Position numbers and translations under genes: made by a program. Of a stretch of 6,878 nucleotides of DNA, positions 1 to 6,848 are shown piece after piece. Location of the stretch: the NCBI GenBank assembly GCA_017553665.1, contig JAFZKM010000072.1:1-6878 (forward strand), read 5' to 3'. Each line of letters starts with the position of its first letter. Positions within the stretch are counted from its first letter, which is position 1. The notes beneath the pieces were generated by a model. It ran no database searches. It was not told the origin of the DNA and worked only from the letters and a program-made list of their open reading frames with translations. The stretch is from Lachnospiraceae bacterium (lineage in GTDB: Bacteria; Bacillota_A; Clostridia; Lachnospirales; Lachnospiraceae).

Positions 1-164
1 ACAGCAATTACGACAGTATTGATGATCCTAAGGATATGGTCGACAGCACTGCCGCTTTTCACCGTACACAGCAACGCAGTAAGGACGGCAATAAGCAGTC
101 CCAGGGACAGTGACATAAACGTCAGGATTATGGTATTCGGCAGACGGAAGAACCGTCCCCATGT
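1..164 (-). pseudogene. 5'-truncated fragment of an ABC-transporter permease-like gene
   Basis: Reading the minus strand from 164 down to the window edge gives an uninterrupted frame of about 54 codons. After a few residues encoded by the repeat it reads RLPNTIILTFMSLSLGLLIA, then VLTALLCTVKSGSAVDHIL and RIINTVVIA. This resembles the first membrane helix and following loop of ABC importer inner-membrane permeases, either the polar amino-acid type (HisM/GlnP) or the peptide type (DppB). The frame is closed upstream by a TAG at 165-167, inside the short repeat, and no ATG, GTG or TTG occurs before the Met at about 114-116, which lies within the helix. The natural N-terminus therefore seems to be missing, perhaps lost when the repeat arrived; a frameshift is the alternative. 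The gene continues off the left edge, so its 3' state is unknown. It would be co-directional with asnS. The family call rests on a short hydrophobic stretch and is tentative. Confidence 0.5.
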
Positions 165-169
165 CTATA
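148..169 (-). repeat. Short interspersed repeat, copy 1 (core AGACAYGGGGACGGTTCTT)
   Basis: Read on the minus strand, this stretch matches 6827-6848 of the plus strand at 20 of 22 positions; both differences are C/T transitions. It starts 8 bases after the asnS stop codon. Together with the next few bases it forms a small hairpin: GACGG (minus strand, 157-153), a 5-base loop, then CCGTC (147-143). No T-run follows on the minus strand, so it is a poor intrinsic terminator for asnS. The sequence resembles a short palindromic repeat that I recall from clostridial genomes, sometimes near REP-associated IS200-like transposases. That link is from memory; no transposase is in this window. Confidence 0.7.
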
Positions 170-177
170 TGTCCGTA

Positions 178-1566
178 TCAGAAATCGCAGGATCTGGGTG
201 TTCTGGGATAAGGGATGACGTCGCGGATGTTCTCAACGCCTGTCAGGTACATGATAAGGCGCTCGAAGCCCATACCGAAACCGGAGTGGATGCAGCCGCC
301 GTATCTTCTGGTGTCGAGATACCAGTCGATACCCTCTTTGTCTACGCCCATCTCATCCATGCGCTTAAGCAGTACGTCGAGGTTTTCCTCTCTCTGACTG
401 CCGCCCATCAGCTCGCCCGCCTGGGGAACGAGCAGGTCTACGGCCGCTACGGTAGCGTTGTCGGGGTTGACCTTCATGTAGTATGCCTTGATATCCTTGG
501 GCCAGTCGGTTACGAAAACGGGGCCGTGGAAATAGTCAACGATGTACTTCTCGTGCTCTTTCGCGATATCCTCGCCGTAGTCGGGCTCGAACTCCCACTT
601 CACGTCAGCCTTCTTTAAGATGTCGATGACATCGTGATGGGAGATGCGGGTGAACTTCGCGTCGATGATGGCGTTCAGTTTATCCTTTAATCCGTTCGAA
701 ACGAATTTGTCGCAGAAATCGATCTCTTCGGGGCATTTTTCCATAACGTACTTAACAACGAACTTGAGCATTTCCTCCTCGATGTCCATGAGGCCCTGCA
801 GATCGCAGAAAGCCATCTCGGGCTCGATCATCCAGAACTCGTTCGCGTTGGTCTGGGTATTGGAATTCTCAGTCCTGAAGGTGGGGCCGAAGGTGTAGAT
901 ATCACCGAAAGCCATGGCAAAGGTCTCGCCCTGGAGCTGGCCCGAACCCGTGATGAACGACTGCTTGCCGAAAAGGTCTTTCGAAAAGTCAACCTTGCCT
1001 TCGGGAGTCAGGGGCAGATCGTTCATGTTCAGGGTAGTGATCTTGAACATCTGGTCGGAGCCCTCGCAGTCCGCGCCGGTGATCAGCGGGGTATGAACAT
1101 ATACATATCCTCTGTCCTGGAAATATGTGTGGATAGCCATGGCAGCTACCGAGCGTACTCTGAACACCGCCGAGAAAAGGTTGGTCCTGGGGCGGAGATG
1201 AGCAACCGTACGAAGATACTCTCTCGTATGGCGCTTGGGCTGGATCGGGTAATTCTCGGGGCAGTCGCCCAGCAGTGTTACCTTCGAAGCCTTTAACTCA
1301 AATGCCTGCTTATTCTCGGGAGTGAGCACGAGAGTACCCGTAACCTCAACGCTTGAGCCTACTCTTATCCTGGAGATATCCTCAAAATTACTGAGCTCCT
1401 TCTCGTAAACTACCTGAAGATTATCGAAAAATGATCCGTCATTTACAGTAAGGAATCCAAACTGTGCCTGTGAGCGGTTTGTGCGCACCCAGGCGTATAC
1501 AGTCACTTCTTTGGAAGCATATTCGGATGTGTTTCTGAACAGCTGTTTAATTCTTGTTCTCATCAT
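178..1566 (-). CDS. asnS: Asparaginyl-tRNA synthetase
   Basis: This class IIb aminoacyl-tRNA synthetase charges tRNA-Asn with asparagine in the cytoplasm. The product is 462 residues, the usual length for bacterial AsnRS (about 430-470). An N-terminal OB-fold anticodon-binding domain covers about residues 18-98. The catalytic domain follows from about 120, with the AsnRS-typical FITGSGQLQGE at 204-214, motif 2 (FRTENSNT, then EFWMIEPEMAF) at 230-253 and motif 3 (GFGMGFERL) at 429-437. It ends in the usual IPYPRTPRS-type tail, so the gene is complete. Motif 2 separates it from AspRS. Two ATGs stand in tandem: GGAGG lies 3 bases from the first (1566) and 6 bases from the second (1563), so translation may well begin at 1563 (461 residues). 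It is transcribed away from the kinase operon. The predicted leader is only about 24 bases, too short for a T-box. Confidence 0.97.
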   Translation of the reverse strand: MMRTRIKQLFRNTSEYASKEVTVYAWVRTNRSQAQFGFLTVNDGSFFDNLQVVYEKELSNFEDISRIRVGSSVEVTGTLVLTPENKQAFELKASKVTLLGDCPENYPIQPKRHTREYLRTVAHLRPRTNLFSAVFRVRSVAAMAIHTYFQDRGYVYVHTPLITGADCEGSDQMFKITTLNMNDLPLTPEGKVDFSKDLFGKQSFITGSGQLQGETFAMAFGDIYTFGPTFRTENSNTQTNANEFWMIEPEMAFCDLQGLMDIEEEMLKFVVKYVMEKCPEEIDFCDKFVSNGLKDKLNAIIDAKFTRISHHDVIDILKKADVKWEFEPDYGEDIAKEHEKYIVDYFHGPVFVTDWPKDIKAYYMKVNPDNATVAAVDLLVPQAGELMGGSQREENLDVLLKRMDEMGVDKEGIDWYLDTRRYGGCIHSGFGMGFERLIMYLTGVENIRDVIPYPRTPRSCDF

Positions 1567-1569
1567 AGT

Positions 1570-1574
1570 CCTCC
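1570..1574 (-). promoter_or_regulatory. asnS ribosome binding site (GGAGG)
   Basis: A perfect GGAGG on the minus strand precedes two consecutive ATG codons with gaps of 3 and 6 bases. The 6-base gap favours the second ATG (1563-1561) as the real start, one codon inside the longest frame. Confidence 0.8.
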
Positions 1575-1596
1575 GTTTGTTTTATACATATCAACT

Positions 1597-1643
1597 ATAA
1601 TAGCAAGTTTTTCCCGAATTTCAAAGATTTTTTTCTTTTTTTT
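1597..1643 (-). promoter_or_regulatory. asnS sigma-A-type promoter with upstream A-tract
   Basis: On the minus strand, TTGAAA (1624-1619) and TATTAT (1602-1597) are separated by 16 bases, and the -10 box is preceded by TGC, making an extended -10. Just upstream of the -35 box is a run of 15 A in 16 bases (1643-1628), placed where an UP element would contact the RNA polymerase alpha subunit. Transcription would start near 1590, giving a leader of about 24 bases. This fits a strong constitutive housekeeping promoter. It is judged by eye only. Confidence 0.65.
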
Positions 1644-1657
1644 GGCGAAAGGCGCGC

Positions 1658-1663
1658 TATAAT
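1658..1663 (+). promoter_or_regulatory. Candidate -10 box for the kinase operon
   Basis: A perfect TATAAT lies 51 bases before the kinase start codon. No good -35 hexamer is present at 16-18 bases upstream: that place is occupied by the T-rich tract 1628-1643, where CTTTTT or TTTTTT is the best on offer. There is no extended -10 TG. The promoter would be weak alone and may depend on an activator. The tract is shared with the divergent asnS promoter, so the two promoters sit nearly back to back. Confidence 0.45.
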
Positions 1664-1691
1664 GAAAATGAAGTATCGTATCTTTTTCATT
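1661..1691 (+). promoter_or_regulatory. Inverted repeat AATGAAAA-N15-TTTTCATT in the kinase leader
   Basis: AATGAAAA at 1661-1668 is perfectly complementary to TTTTCATT at 1684-1691, with 15 bases between, including a direct repeat GTATC-GTATC (1673-1682). The left arm overlaps the end of the TATAAT box. It could be an operator for a dimeric regulator or a weak AT-rich hairpin in the mRNA leader. An 8-bp AT-rich match can also arise by chance, so the assignment is tentative. Confidence 0.3.
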
Positions 1692-1705
1692 GCGGAAAGC
1701 AGGAT

Positions 1706-1710
1706 AGGGG
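1706..1710 (+). promoter_or_regulatory. Ribosome binding site of the hybrid kinase gene
   Basis: AGGGG ends 4 bases before the ATG at 1715, and an AGGA at 1701-1704 lies 10 bases away. Neither is ideal, so initiation may be moderate. The choice of this ATG is supported by the signal peptide that starts directly from it. Confidence 0.5.
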
Positions 1711-1714
1711 TTTT

Positions 1715-4700
1715 ATGCGTATTTCATTCAAAAAAAGCATGCGGGCAGCGGCACTGTGCCTGCTGGCGATCATGACGGTTTCGGCTGCGGCTCCGTCGTA
1801 CGGCGTATTGGCGACGGATACGGGCATTACTGTGTCCGCGGGCAGCGAAGAAGAAATGAAGAAGAACGGCGGAGGGTACGCTGTGACCGGACAGGTCGAG
1901 GGTACCGGTTACGCCGCGTTTTTGTATGACTCCAAGAACGGGCTTCCGACCTCGGACGCGAATGCCATTTACTGCGCAAGAAACGGCTTTATCTGGATCG
2001 GCAGCTATTGCGGCCTTATTGTATATGACGGCACTACTTTCGGCCGTATGGACTCGTCTACGGGCATTACGAACGCGAACGCGATCTATGAGGATGAGTT
2101 CGGACGCCTCTGGGTCGGCACGAACGACAACGGCCTTGTAGTCATGAACAATGACGGCCAATACCTGCGCTATGACGACTCGGACGGCCTGACTTCCCTT
2201 TCCATCAGGACCATCACCGGCGACAACGATTCGATCGTTTATGTGGGCACGACCACGGGCATCTGCTATGTGGATCCCGAACTGAAGCTGCATAAGCTTG
2301 ACGCCGATCTTGTCAACGACGAATATATCACAAGGCTTGTATTTGACGGCGTGGATACGGTTTACGGCACGACGAGGGCCGGCGCGGTATTCGCGATACG
2401 CGATCACAAATGCATAGGCTACTATAACGGCGACGATCTCGGGATCGGAGAGATCACGACCGTCTATCCCGATCCGTACAACACGGACCATGTCTATCTC
2501 GGAACGAAGCACGGCTACGCCGCGGTCGGCGATTTTTCCGATAATTTCAGAAATCTTAAAAAGATCTATATAGCGGATCCCGATGATATAACCCACGGTG
2601 TCAACAACTCCATAACCTGGATCACTCATGCGGCAGGCAGGATGTGGTTCCTGACCAAGAGCATGGTCGGATTTATCGATGAAGACGGCGATTACCGCGT
2701 GGTGGATGATCTCCCGATGACGAGTTCGATCGGATCGATGATCGAGGACTTTGAAGGGAATCTGTGGTTCACCTCCGACCGTCAGGGCGTAATGAAGATC
2801 GTCGCGAACAAGTTTACCGACATTTTTTACAGCGCGGGGCTTGAAAGCGCGGTCGTCAACGCCACCTGCAAATACAGGGGCGATCTGTACATTGGCACCG
2901 ACAGCGGGCTGATAGTGCTTAACTCAAAGAATAAGCGGATAGACAGCTCTCTCGCGGATTATCTGGACAATACGAGGATCAGATGCCTGATGGAAGACCC
3001 CGAAGGCAATCTCTGGGTGTCGACCTATACGAACGGAAACGGACTGGTCTGCTATACGAAGGACGGCCGGATAGAGCATTTTACCGAGGATAACGGTATG
3101 CCGAGCAACGAGTTCCGCTGCACGGTGATGGCTTCCGACGGAAGGATCCTCGCGGCCTCGAACGGAGGACTCGTGATCCTGAAGGATCATGAGATCGAGC
3201 GCGTCATCGATGACAACAGGGGACTCACGAATACGGTGATCCTGACCGTCTGTGAGGGTGAAAACGGCAAGCTCTACCTCGGCACGGACGGCGACGGAAT
3301 ATACGTTATCGACGGCAATAAGATCACCAAAAAGGGACGCAAGGACGGCCTCTCGAGCGAAGTCGTAATGCGCATTACCAAAGACGAGACTCACGGCATT
3401 TACTGGATCGTGACCTCCAACTCACTTGAGTATCTGAAGGACGGAGTCATCACAACCATCACGAATTTCCCGTACTCGAACAATTACGAGATCAAGTTCG
3501 ACGCGGTGGGAAACGCCTGGGTACTGGCCTCAAACGGAATCTATGTGGTGGATGTGGACGACCTGCTTTCGGGTGAGCCTTTCGAATACAGTTTCTACAA
3601 TACGGCGAGCGGCCTGCCTTCCGTCGCGACGGGCAACAGCTACAGCGATCTCGAACCCGACGGAACCCTTTATCTGGCGGGCAGGACCGGCGTCTGCCGC
3701 GTCAATATCGACAGCTACTATGACAGCTCGGTGAACGTAAAGCTCATGATCCCGTACGTTGAGGCCGACGGAGAGTATTATTATCCGGCCGGCAACGGCA
3801 TGGTAACGATCCCCGCGGGCATTGACTCGATCACGATCTACGGATACGCGGTGGCCTATTCGCTGAACGATCCGAAGATCAGATGCTATCTGGAAGGCTT
3901 CGGAGCGCCTGAGCTGATCGTGAGCAGGAGCGAGCTCACGCCCGTGCGTTACACAAACCTTTCCGGCGGTAATTACACATACAAGATGTCTGTCGTAAGC
4001 AACGCGGGCGATATAGAGTACAATTCGATCTCGATAAGGATCGTGAAGACGAAGAGCTTCTGGGAAAAGACCGGAGTACGGATCGCCGCGCTCCTCATCG
4101 GGGCAGGAGCGGTCGCGCTGCTCGTATGGTTCATACTCCGGGCCACCATCATCAGCAGGAATAATGACGAACTGCGGCAGGCGAAGGACGAGGCGGACCG
4201 CGCGAATACGGCGAAGTCCAGATTCCTTGCGAACATGTCGCATGAGATCAGAACGCCCATCAATACGATCATCGGCATGGACGAGATGATCTTGAGAGAA
4301 GACCGGACACTGCCGGTCGAGAAATATTCTACATCAGTAGTAAAATATGCGGGTTCGATCAGAAAGGCATCTGAGAGCCTGCTGGGTATCATTAACGATA
4401 TCCTTGACCTGTCAAAGATCGAGTCGGGCAGCATGAACCTTGTGGAGCGCGAATACGATACGTTTGAGCTGCTGAACGCGGTAGTCACGATGATCCGCGT
4501 GCGCGCGGTCGAAAAGGATCTGGATTTCAGGATCGATATTGACCGGAATATCCCTTCAAGGCTCTACGGCGATGACGGAAAGATAAAGCAGGTTATCCTG
4601 AACTTACTTACCAATGCGGTCAAATACACGAAGGAAGGTTCGTTCACGCTGACGATGAAGCTTGAAGAGGGCGAGGGCGAGACCTGCAGGATACATTACA

Positions 4701-6046
4701 GCGTAAGCGACACCGGCATCGGTATCCGCGAGGAGGACATGGAGAAGCTCTTCAAACCCTTCGAGCGCGTTGACGAGCAGAAGAACGCCGGTATTCAGGG
4801 CACCGGTCTGGGACTTGATATTTCGAAGCAGTTCGTGGCTCTGATGGGCGATGAGCTGCGCTGCGAGAGCGTATACGGCGAAGGCTCGACCTTCTTCTTC
4901 ACGCTTGCGCAGAAGGTTGTTGACGCCGCGCCGATCGGAGATATCGAAGAAAGACTCGGAGAGGTTGAGACCGAGGATTATGTTCCTCTGTTCGCGGCTC
5001 CGGACGCGAAGGTCCTCGTGGTCGATGACAATGAGATGAACCTGATGGTCATCGAGGGACTGCTCGAACAGACCAGAGTGAGGATCACGACCGCGATGAG
5101 CGGCAAAGAATGCCTGGAGAAGCTGGAACAGGAAGACTTCGATGTTGTGCTCCTCGACCATATGATGCCCGGCATGGACGGCATCGAGACCATGCACGAG
5201 ATCACAAAGATGGGCAAGACGGTTCCGGTTGTGGCGCTTACCGCGAATGTTGCGGAAAACGGCGAGGAATATTACGTGAGCGAGGGCTTTACCGGGTATC
5301 TGGCGAAGCCGGTTGAGAGCAAGAAGCTGGAGCAGAAGCTCAAGGAGCTGATCCCCGAGGAGAAGCAGCATGACTGGGATACTGCCGATGCCGAAGCCGT
5401 AAAGGAGGCCGCCGCGCAGAAGGAAGCCGCGGAAGCCGAAGCCGGAGACATTCTGGCGCCGTACGAGAGCGTGGAAGGCATCAATGTGGCAGACGGCGTG
5501 AAGTTCTGCGGTTCGAAGGAAGCTTTTGTAAAAGCGATCGGAAACTTCAGGGACGCTCTGACCGGCCGCGCGGCAGAGATCGAAGAAGCGTTTGACGGTG
5601 AAGACTGGGAATTCTACACGATCAAGGTACACGCGCTGAAGAGCTCGGCGCGCATCATCGGAGCGGCGGAGCTTTCGAAGAAGGCTGAGGCTCTCGAGGA
5701 AGCGGGCAAGAACAATGACATTGATACGATAAAGAGGGATACGGCGGAGCTGCTGGGACTTTATCGCAGCTATCTCGACAGGCTGCCCGGAGATGAAAGA
5801 CCGGAGGAGGCGGAACAGAAGCCGCCCGCGGATCACGACACTATAGCCGACGCGCTTTCGGCGCTCACGGAGATCGCGGAAGGCATGGATTACGACAGTG
5901 CCGAGATGGTGCTTGAAGAGATCGGAGGCTACAGCCTGCCCGAAGAGGACGCGGAGCTGTTCAAAGAACTCGGGAAGAAGCTCAAGGCGCTGGACTGGGA
6001 CGGAATGAGCGCATTGCTTTCCGAGAGAAGGAACTCGCAGGATTGA
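1715..6046 (+). CDS. Propeller-type hybrid sensor histidine kinase with receiver and HPt domains
   Basis: This 1443-residue membrane sensor kinase probably senses an extracellular ligand and drives a multistep phosphorelay. Residues 1-33 form a signal peptide (KK/R n-region, hydrophobic 11-26). Residues 76-665 hold 14 repeats of the two-component-regulator propeller type (GL..N.I....G.LW.GT..G), enough for two seven-bladed propellers. A Y_Y_Y-like beta domain lies at about 710-777 (NLSGGNYTYKMSV), and a membrane helix at about 789-812. HisKA follows with the H-box MSHEIRTPIN (His843). The HATPase shows N963/N967, DTGIG at 999-1003 and GTGLGL at 1029-1034. The receiver (about 1098-1214) has Asp1104/1105, phospho-acceptor Asp1148, Thr1176 and Lys1198. 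An Ala/Glu-rich linker (1218-1248) leads to an HPt domain with His1306 in KVHALKSSARIIGA. A further helical tail (about 1372-1440) is of unknown role. Bacteroides HTCS proteins share the sensor but end in an AraC-type DNA-binding domain, which is absent here. Carbohydrate sensing is only an analogy. It is followed after 22 bases by a receiver protein, its likely partner. Confidence 0.93.
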   Translation: MRISFKKSMRAAALCLLAIMTVSAAAPSYGVLATDTGITVSAGSEEEMKKNGGGYAVTGQVEGTGYAAFLYDSKNGLPTSDANAIYCARNGFIWIGSYCGLIVYDGTTFGRMDSSTGITNANAIYEDEFGRLWVGTNDNGLVVMNNDGQYLRYDDSDGLTSLSIRTITGDNDSIVYVGTTTGICYVDPELKLHKLDADLVNDEYITRLVFDGVDTVYGTTRAGAVFAIRDHKCIGYYNGDDLGIGEITTVYPDPYNTDHVYLGTKHGYAAVGDFSDNFRNLKKIYIADPDDITHGVNNSITWITHAAGRMWFLTKSMVGFIDEDGDYRVVDDLPMTSSIGSMIEDFEGNLWFTSDRQGVMKIVANKFTDIFYSAGLESAVVNATCKYRGDLYIGTDSGLIVLNSKNKRIDSSLADYLDNTRIRCLMEDPEGNLWVSTYTNGNGLVCYTKDGRIEHFTEDNGMPSNEFRCTVMASDGRILAASNGGLVILKDHEIERVIDDNRGLTNTVILTVCEGENGKLYLGTDGDGIYVIDGNKITKKGRKDGLSSEVVMRITKDETHGIYWIVTSNSLEYLKDGVITTITNFPYSNNYEIKFDAVGNAWVLASNGIYVVDVDDLLSGEPFEYSFYNTASGLPSVATGNSYSDLEPDGTLYLAGRTGVCRVNIDSYYDSSVNVKLMIPYVEADGEYYYPAGNGMVTIPAGIDSITIYGYAVAYSLNDPKIRCYLEGFGAPELIVSRSELTPVRYTNLSGGNYTYKMSVVSNAGDIEYNSISIRIVKTKSFWEKTGVRIAALLIGAGAVALLVWFILRATIISRNNDELRQAKDEADRANTAKSRFLANMSHEIRTPINTIIGMDEMILREDRTLPVEKYSTSVVKYAGSIRKASESLLGIINDILDLSKIESGSMNLVEREYDTFELLNAVVTMIRVRAVEKDLDFRIDIDRNIPSRLYGDDGKIKQVILNLLTNAVKYTKEGSFTLTMKLEEGEGETCRIHYSVSDTGIGIREEDMEKLFKPFERVDEQKNAGIQGTGLGLDISKQFVALMGDELRCESVYGEGSTFFFTLAQKVVDAAPIGDIEERLGEVETEDYVPLFAAPDAKVLVVDDNEMNLMVIEGLLEQTRVRITTAMSGKECLEKLEQEDFDVVLLDHMMPGMDGIETMHEITKMGKTVPVVALTANVAENGEEYYVSEGFTGYLAKPVESKKLEQKLKELIPEEKQHDWDTADAEAVKEAAAQKEAAEAEAGDILAPYESVEGINVADGVKFCGSKEAFVKAIGNFRDALTGRAAEIEEAFDGEDWEFYTIKVHALKSSARIIGAAELSKKAEALEEAGKNNDIDTIKRDTAELLGLYRSYLDRLPGDERPEEAEQKPPADHDTIADALSALTEIAEGMDYDSAEMVLEEIGGYSLPEEDAELFKELGKKLKALDWDGMSALLSERRNSQD

Positions 6047-6058
6047 GGATAAATGAAC

Positions 6059-6065
6059 GGAGGAG
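6059..6065 (+). promoter_or_regulatory. Ribosome binding site of the tandem receiver gene (GGAGGAG)
   Basis: A strong Shine-Dalgarno lies in the 22-base gap after the kinase stop codon, with 5 bases from GGAGG to the ATG at 6069. It fixes that start over the out-of-frame ATG at 6053. With no room for a promoter in the gap, co-transcription with the kinase is likely. Confidence 0.8.
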
Positions 6066-6068
6066 ACC

Positions 6069-6818
6069 ATGGAAAAGAGACTGATGGTGATCGGCGAAAA
6101 AGAGAGCTTTCTTATCAGGGCTTTGAGAAAAAAGCTTTCCGAAAACGGTATAGATTCCTTTTACTGCCCGGTAAATATAGACATGATCGGCAGAAAATGG
6201 GGTGAAAAGTGCGTTACTGCCTATTATCTGAACGATGACGAGCATGTTCCGGACAATGTCCTGCATTTTCTGAAGGAGCATCTGACCGAATCGGGGGAGC
6301 AGATCATCTTTATCGGCGACAAGTCGGACATCGACCAGCTCAGAAAGCTCATGAATTCCACTCTGATCAGGGAATGCTATCCGAGGCCGCTCGATTCCGA
6401 CAAGATGATAAAGGACGTAGCGAAGGTGATGAAAAACGGTCCCACGGCCGTCGCGAAAAAGCGCATCATGATCGTGGACGACGATACCGAGTATCTGGCG
6501 CTCGTGCGCGACTGGCTGAAGGACCGCTACCAGGTATTCATGGCAAATTCGGGAATGCAGGCGATCAAATCGCTGGGCGTCAACAAGGTCGATCTGATCC
6601 TGCTCGATTTCCAGATGCCGATCACTTCCGGCCCGAAGGTCCTCGAGATGATCCGCAGTGATTCGGAGACCGCGTCCATACCCGTATTCTTCCTGACCGG
6701 CCGCAACGACAAGGAAAGCGTGATGCAGGTCGTAAACCTGAAGCCGGAAGGGTATCTTTTAAAAACCATCGAGAAGCCCGCACTGTTGGCGAAGCTGGAG
6801 GCGTTCTTCGCGAAATAA
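6069..6818 (+). CDS. Tandem pseudo-receiver/receiver response regulator without output domain
   Basis: This 249-residue, probably cytoplasmic protein has two receiver-like halves. The C-terminal half (about 131-249) is an intact REC domain: RIMIVDDD gives the acidic pocket Asp137/138, LILLDFQMP places the phospho-acceptor at Asp180, FFLTG gives Thr210 and GYLLK gives Lys232; the usual Pro after the Lys is replaced by Thr. The N-terminal half (about 3-121) follows the same fold pattern (LMVIGEKESFLIRALRKKL, then IIFIGDK, then ECYPRPLD). It lacks the Asp pair, and Arg106-Pro stands where Lys-Pro is expected, so it looks like a degenerate, non-phosphorylated receiver. No DNA-binding, GGDEF, HD or methylesterase domain follows, and the stop codon is clean. 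It probably takes phosphate from His1306 of the kinase encoded just upstream and then acts by protein contact, or as a Spo0F-like shuttle. The REC call is firm, the pseudo-REC call moderate, and the role inferred. Confidence 0.88.
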   Translation: MEKRLMVIGEKESFLIRALRKKLSENGIDSFYCPVNIDMIGRKWGEKCVTAYYLNDDEHVPDNVLHFLKEHLTESGEQIIFIGDKSDIDQLRKLMNSTLIRECYPRPLDSDKMIKDVAKVMKNGPTAVAKKRIMIVDDDTEYLALVRDWLKDRYQVFMANSGMQAIKSLGVNKVDLILLDFQMPITSGPKVLEMIRSDSETASIPVFFLTGRNDKESVMQVVNLKPEGYLLKTIEKPALLAKLEAFFAK

Positions 6819-6826
6819 GCGCAATG

Positions 6827-6848
6827 TACAGACACGGGGACGGTTCTT
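6827..6848 (+). repeat. Short interspersed repeat, copy 2 (core AGACAYGGGGACGGTTCTT)
   Basis: This is the partner of the repeat at 148-169, in the opposite orientation, matching at 20 of 22 positions. It starts 8 bases after the stop codon of the tandem receiver gene; copy 1 starts 8 bases after the asnS stop. Its 3' half runs into the large hairpin at 6842-6878, which suggests that the full element is a longer palindrome continuing beyond the window. Confidence 0.75.

Noticed and set aside
143..157. Intrinsic terminator for asnS from the small GACGG/CCGTC hairpin
   Set aside because: The stem is only 5 bp and no T-run follows on the minus strand.
19..618. 199-codon plus-strand open frame over the asnS 3' end
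   Set aside because: Most of it is antisense to conserved AsnRS motif 3 and the C-terminal domain, and the rest is antisense to the permease-like frame.
1567..1600. T-box riboswitch in front of asnS
   Set aside because: The leader between the predicted transcription start and the start codon is only about 24 bases, with no T-box sequence or specifier stem.
1725..1815. Lipoprotein signal in the kinase (Cys15 in the hydrophobic stretch)
   Set aside because: The residue before Cys15 is Leu and the Cys lies within the hydrophobic core, so there is no proper lipobox. An ordinary signal peptide fits better.
1724..2629. 301-codon minus-strand open frame opposite the sensor domain, plus similar ones at 2924-3394 and 3530-4243
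   Set aside because: They lie opposite clear propeller repeats. Their Val/Arg/Ile-rich, motif-free products are mirror images of the real reading frame.
4604..6070. 488-codon open frame on the minus strand opposite the kinase
   Set aside because: It is antisense to well-supported HisKA/HATPase/REC/HPt coding sequence, shows no recognisable domain, has an implausible Leu/Arg/His-rich composition, and is explained by the codon bias of the real gene.
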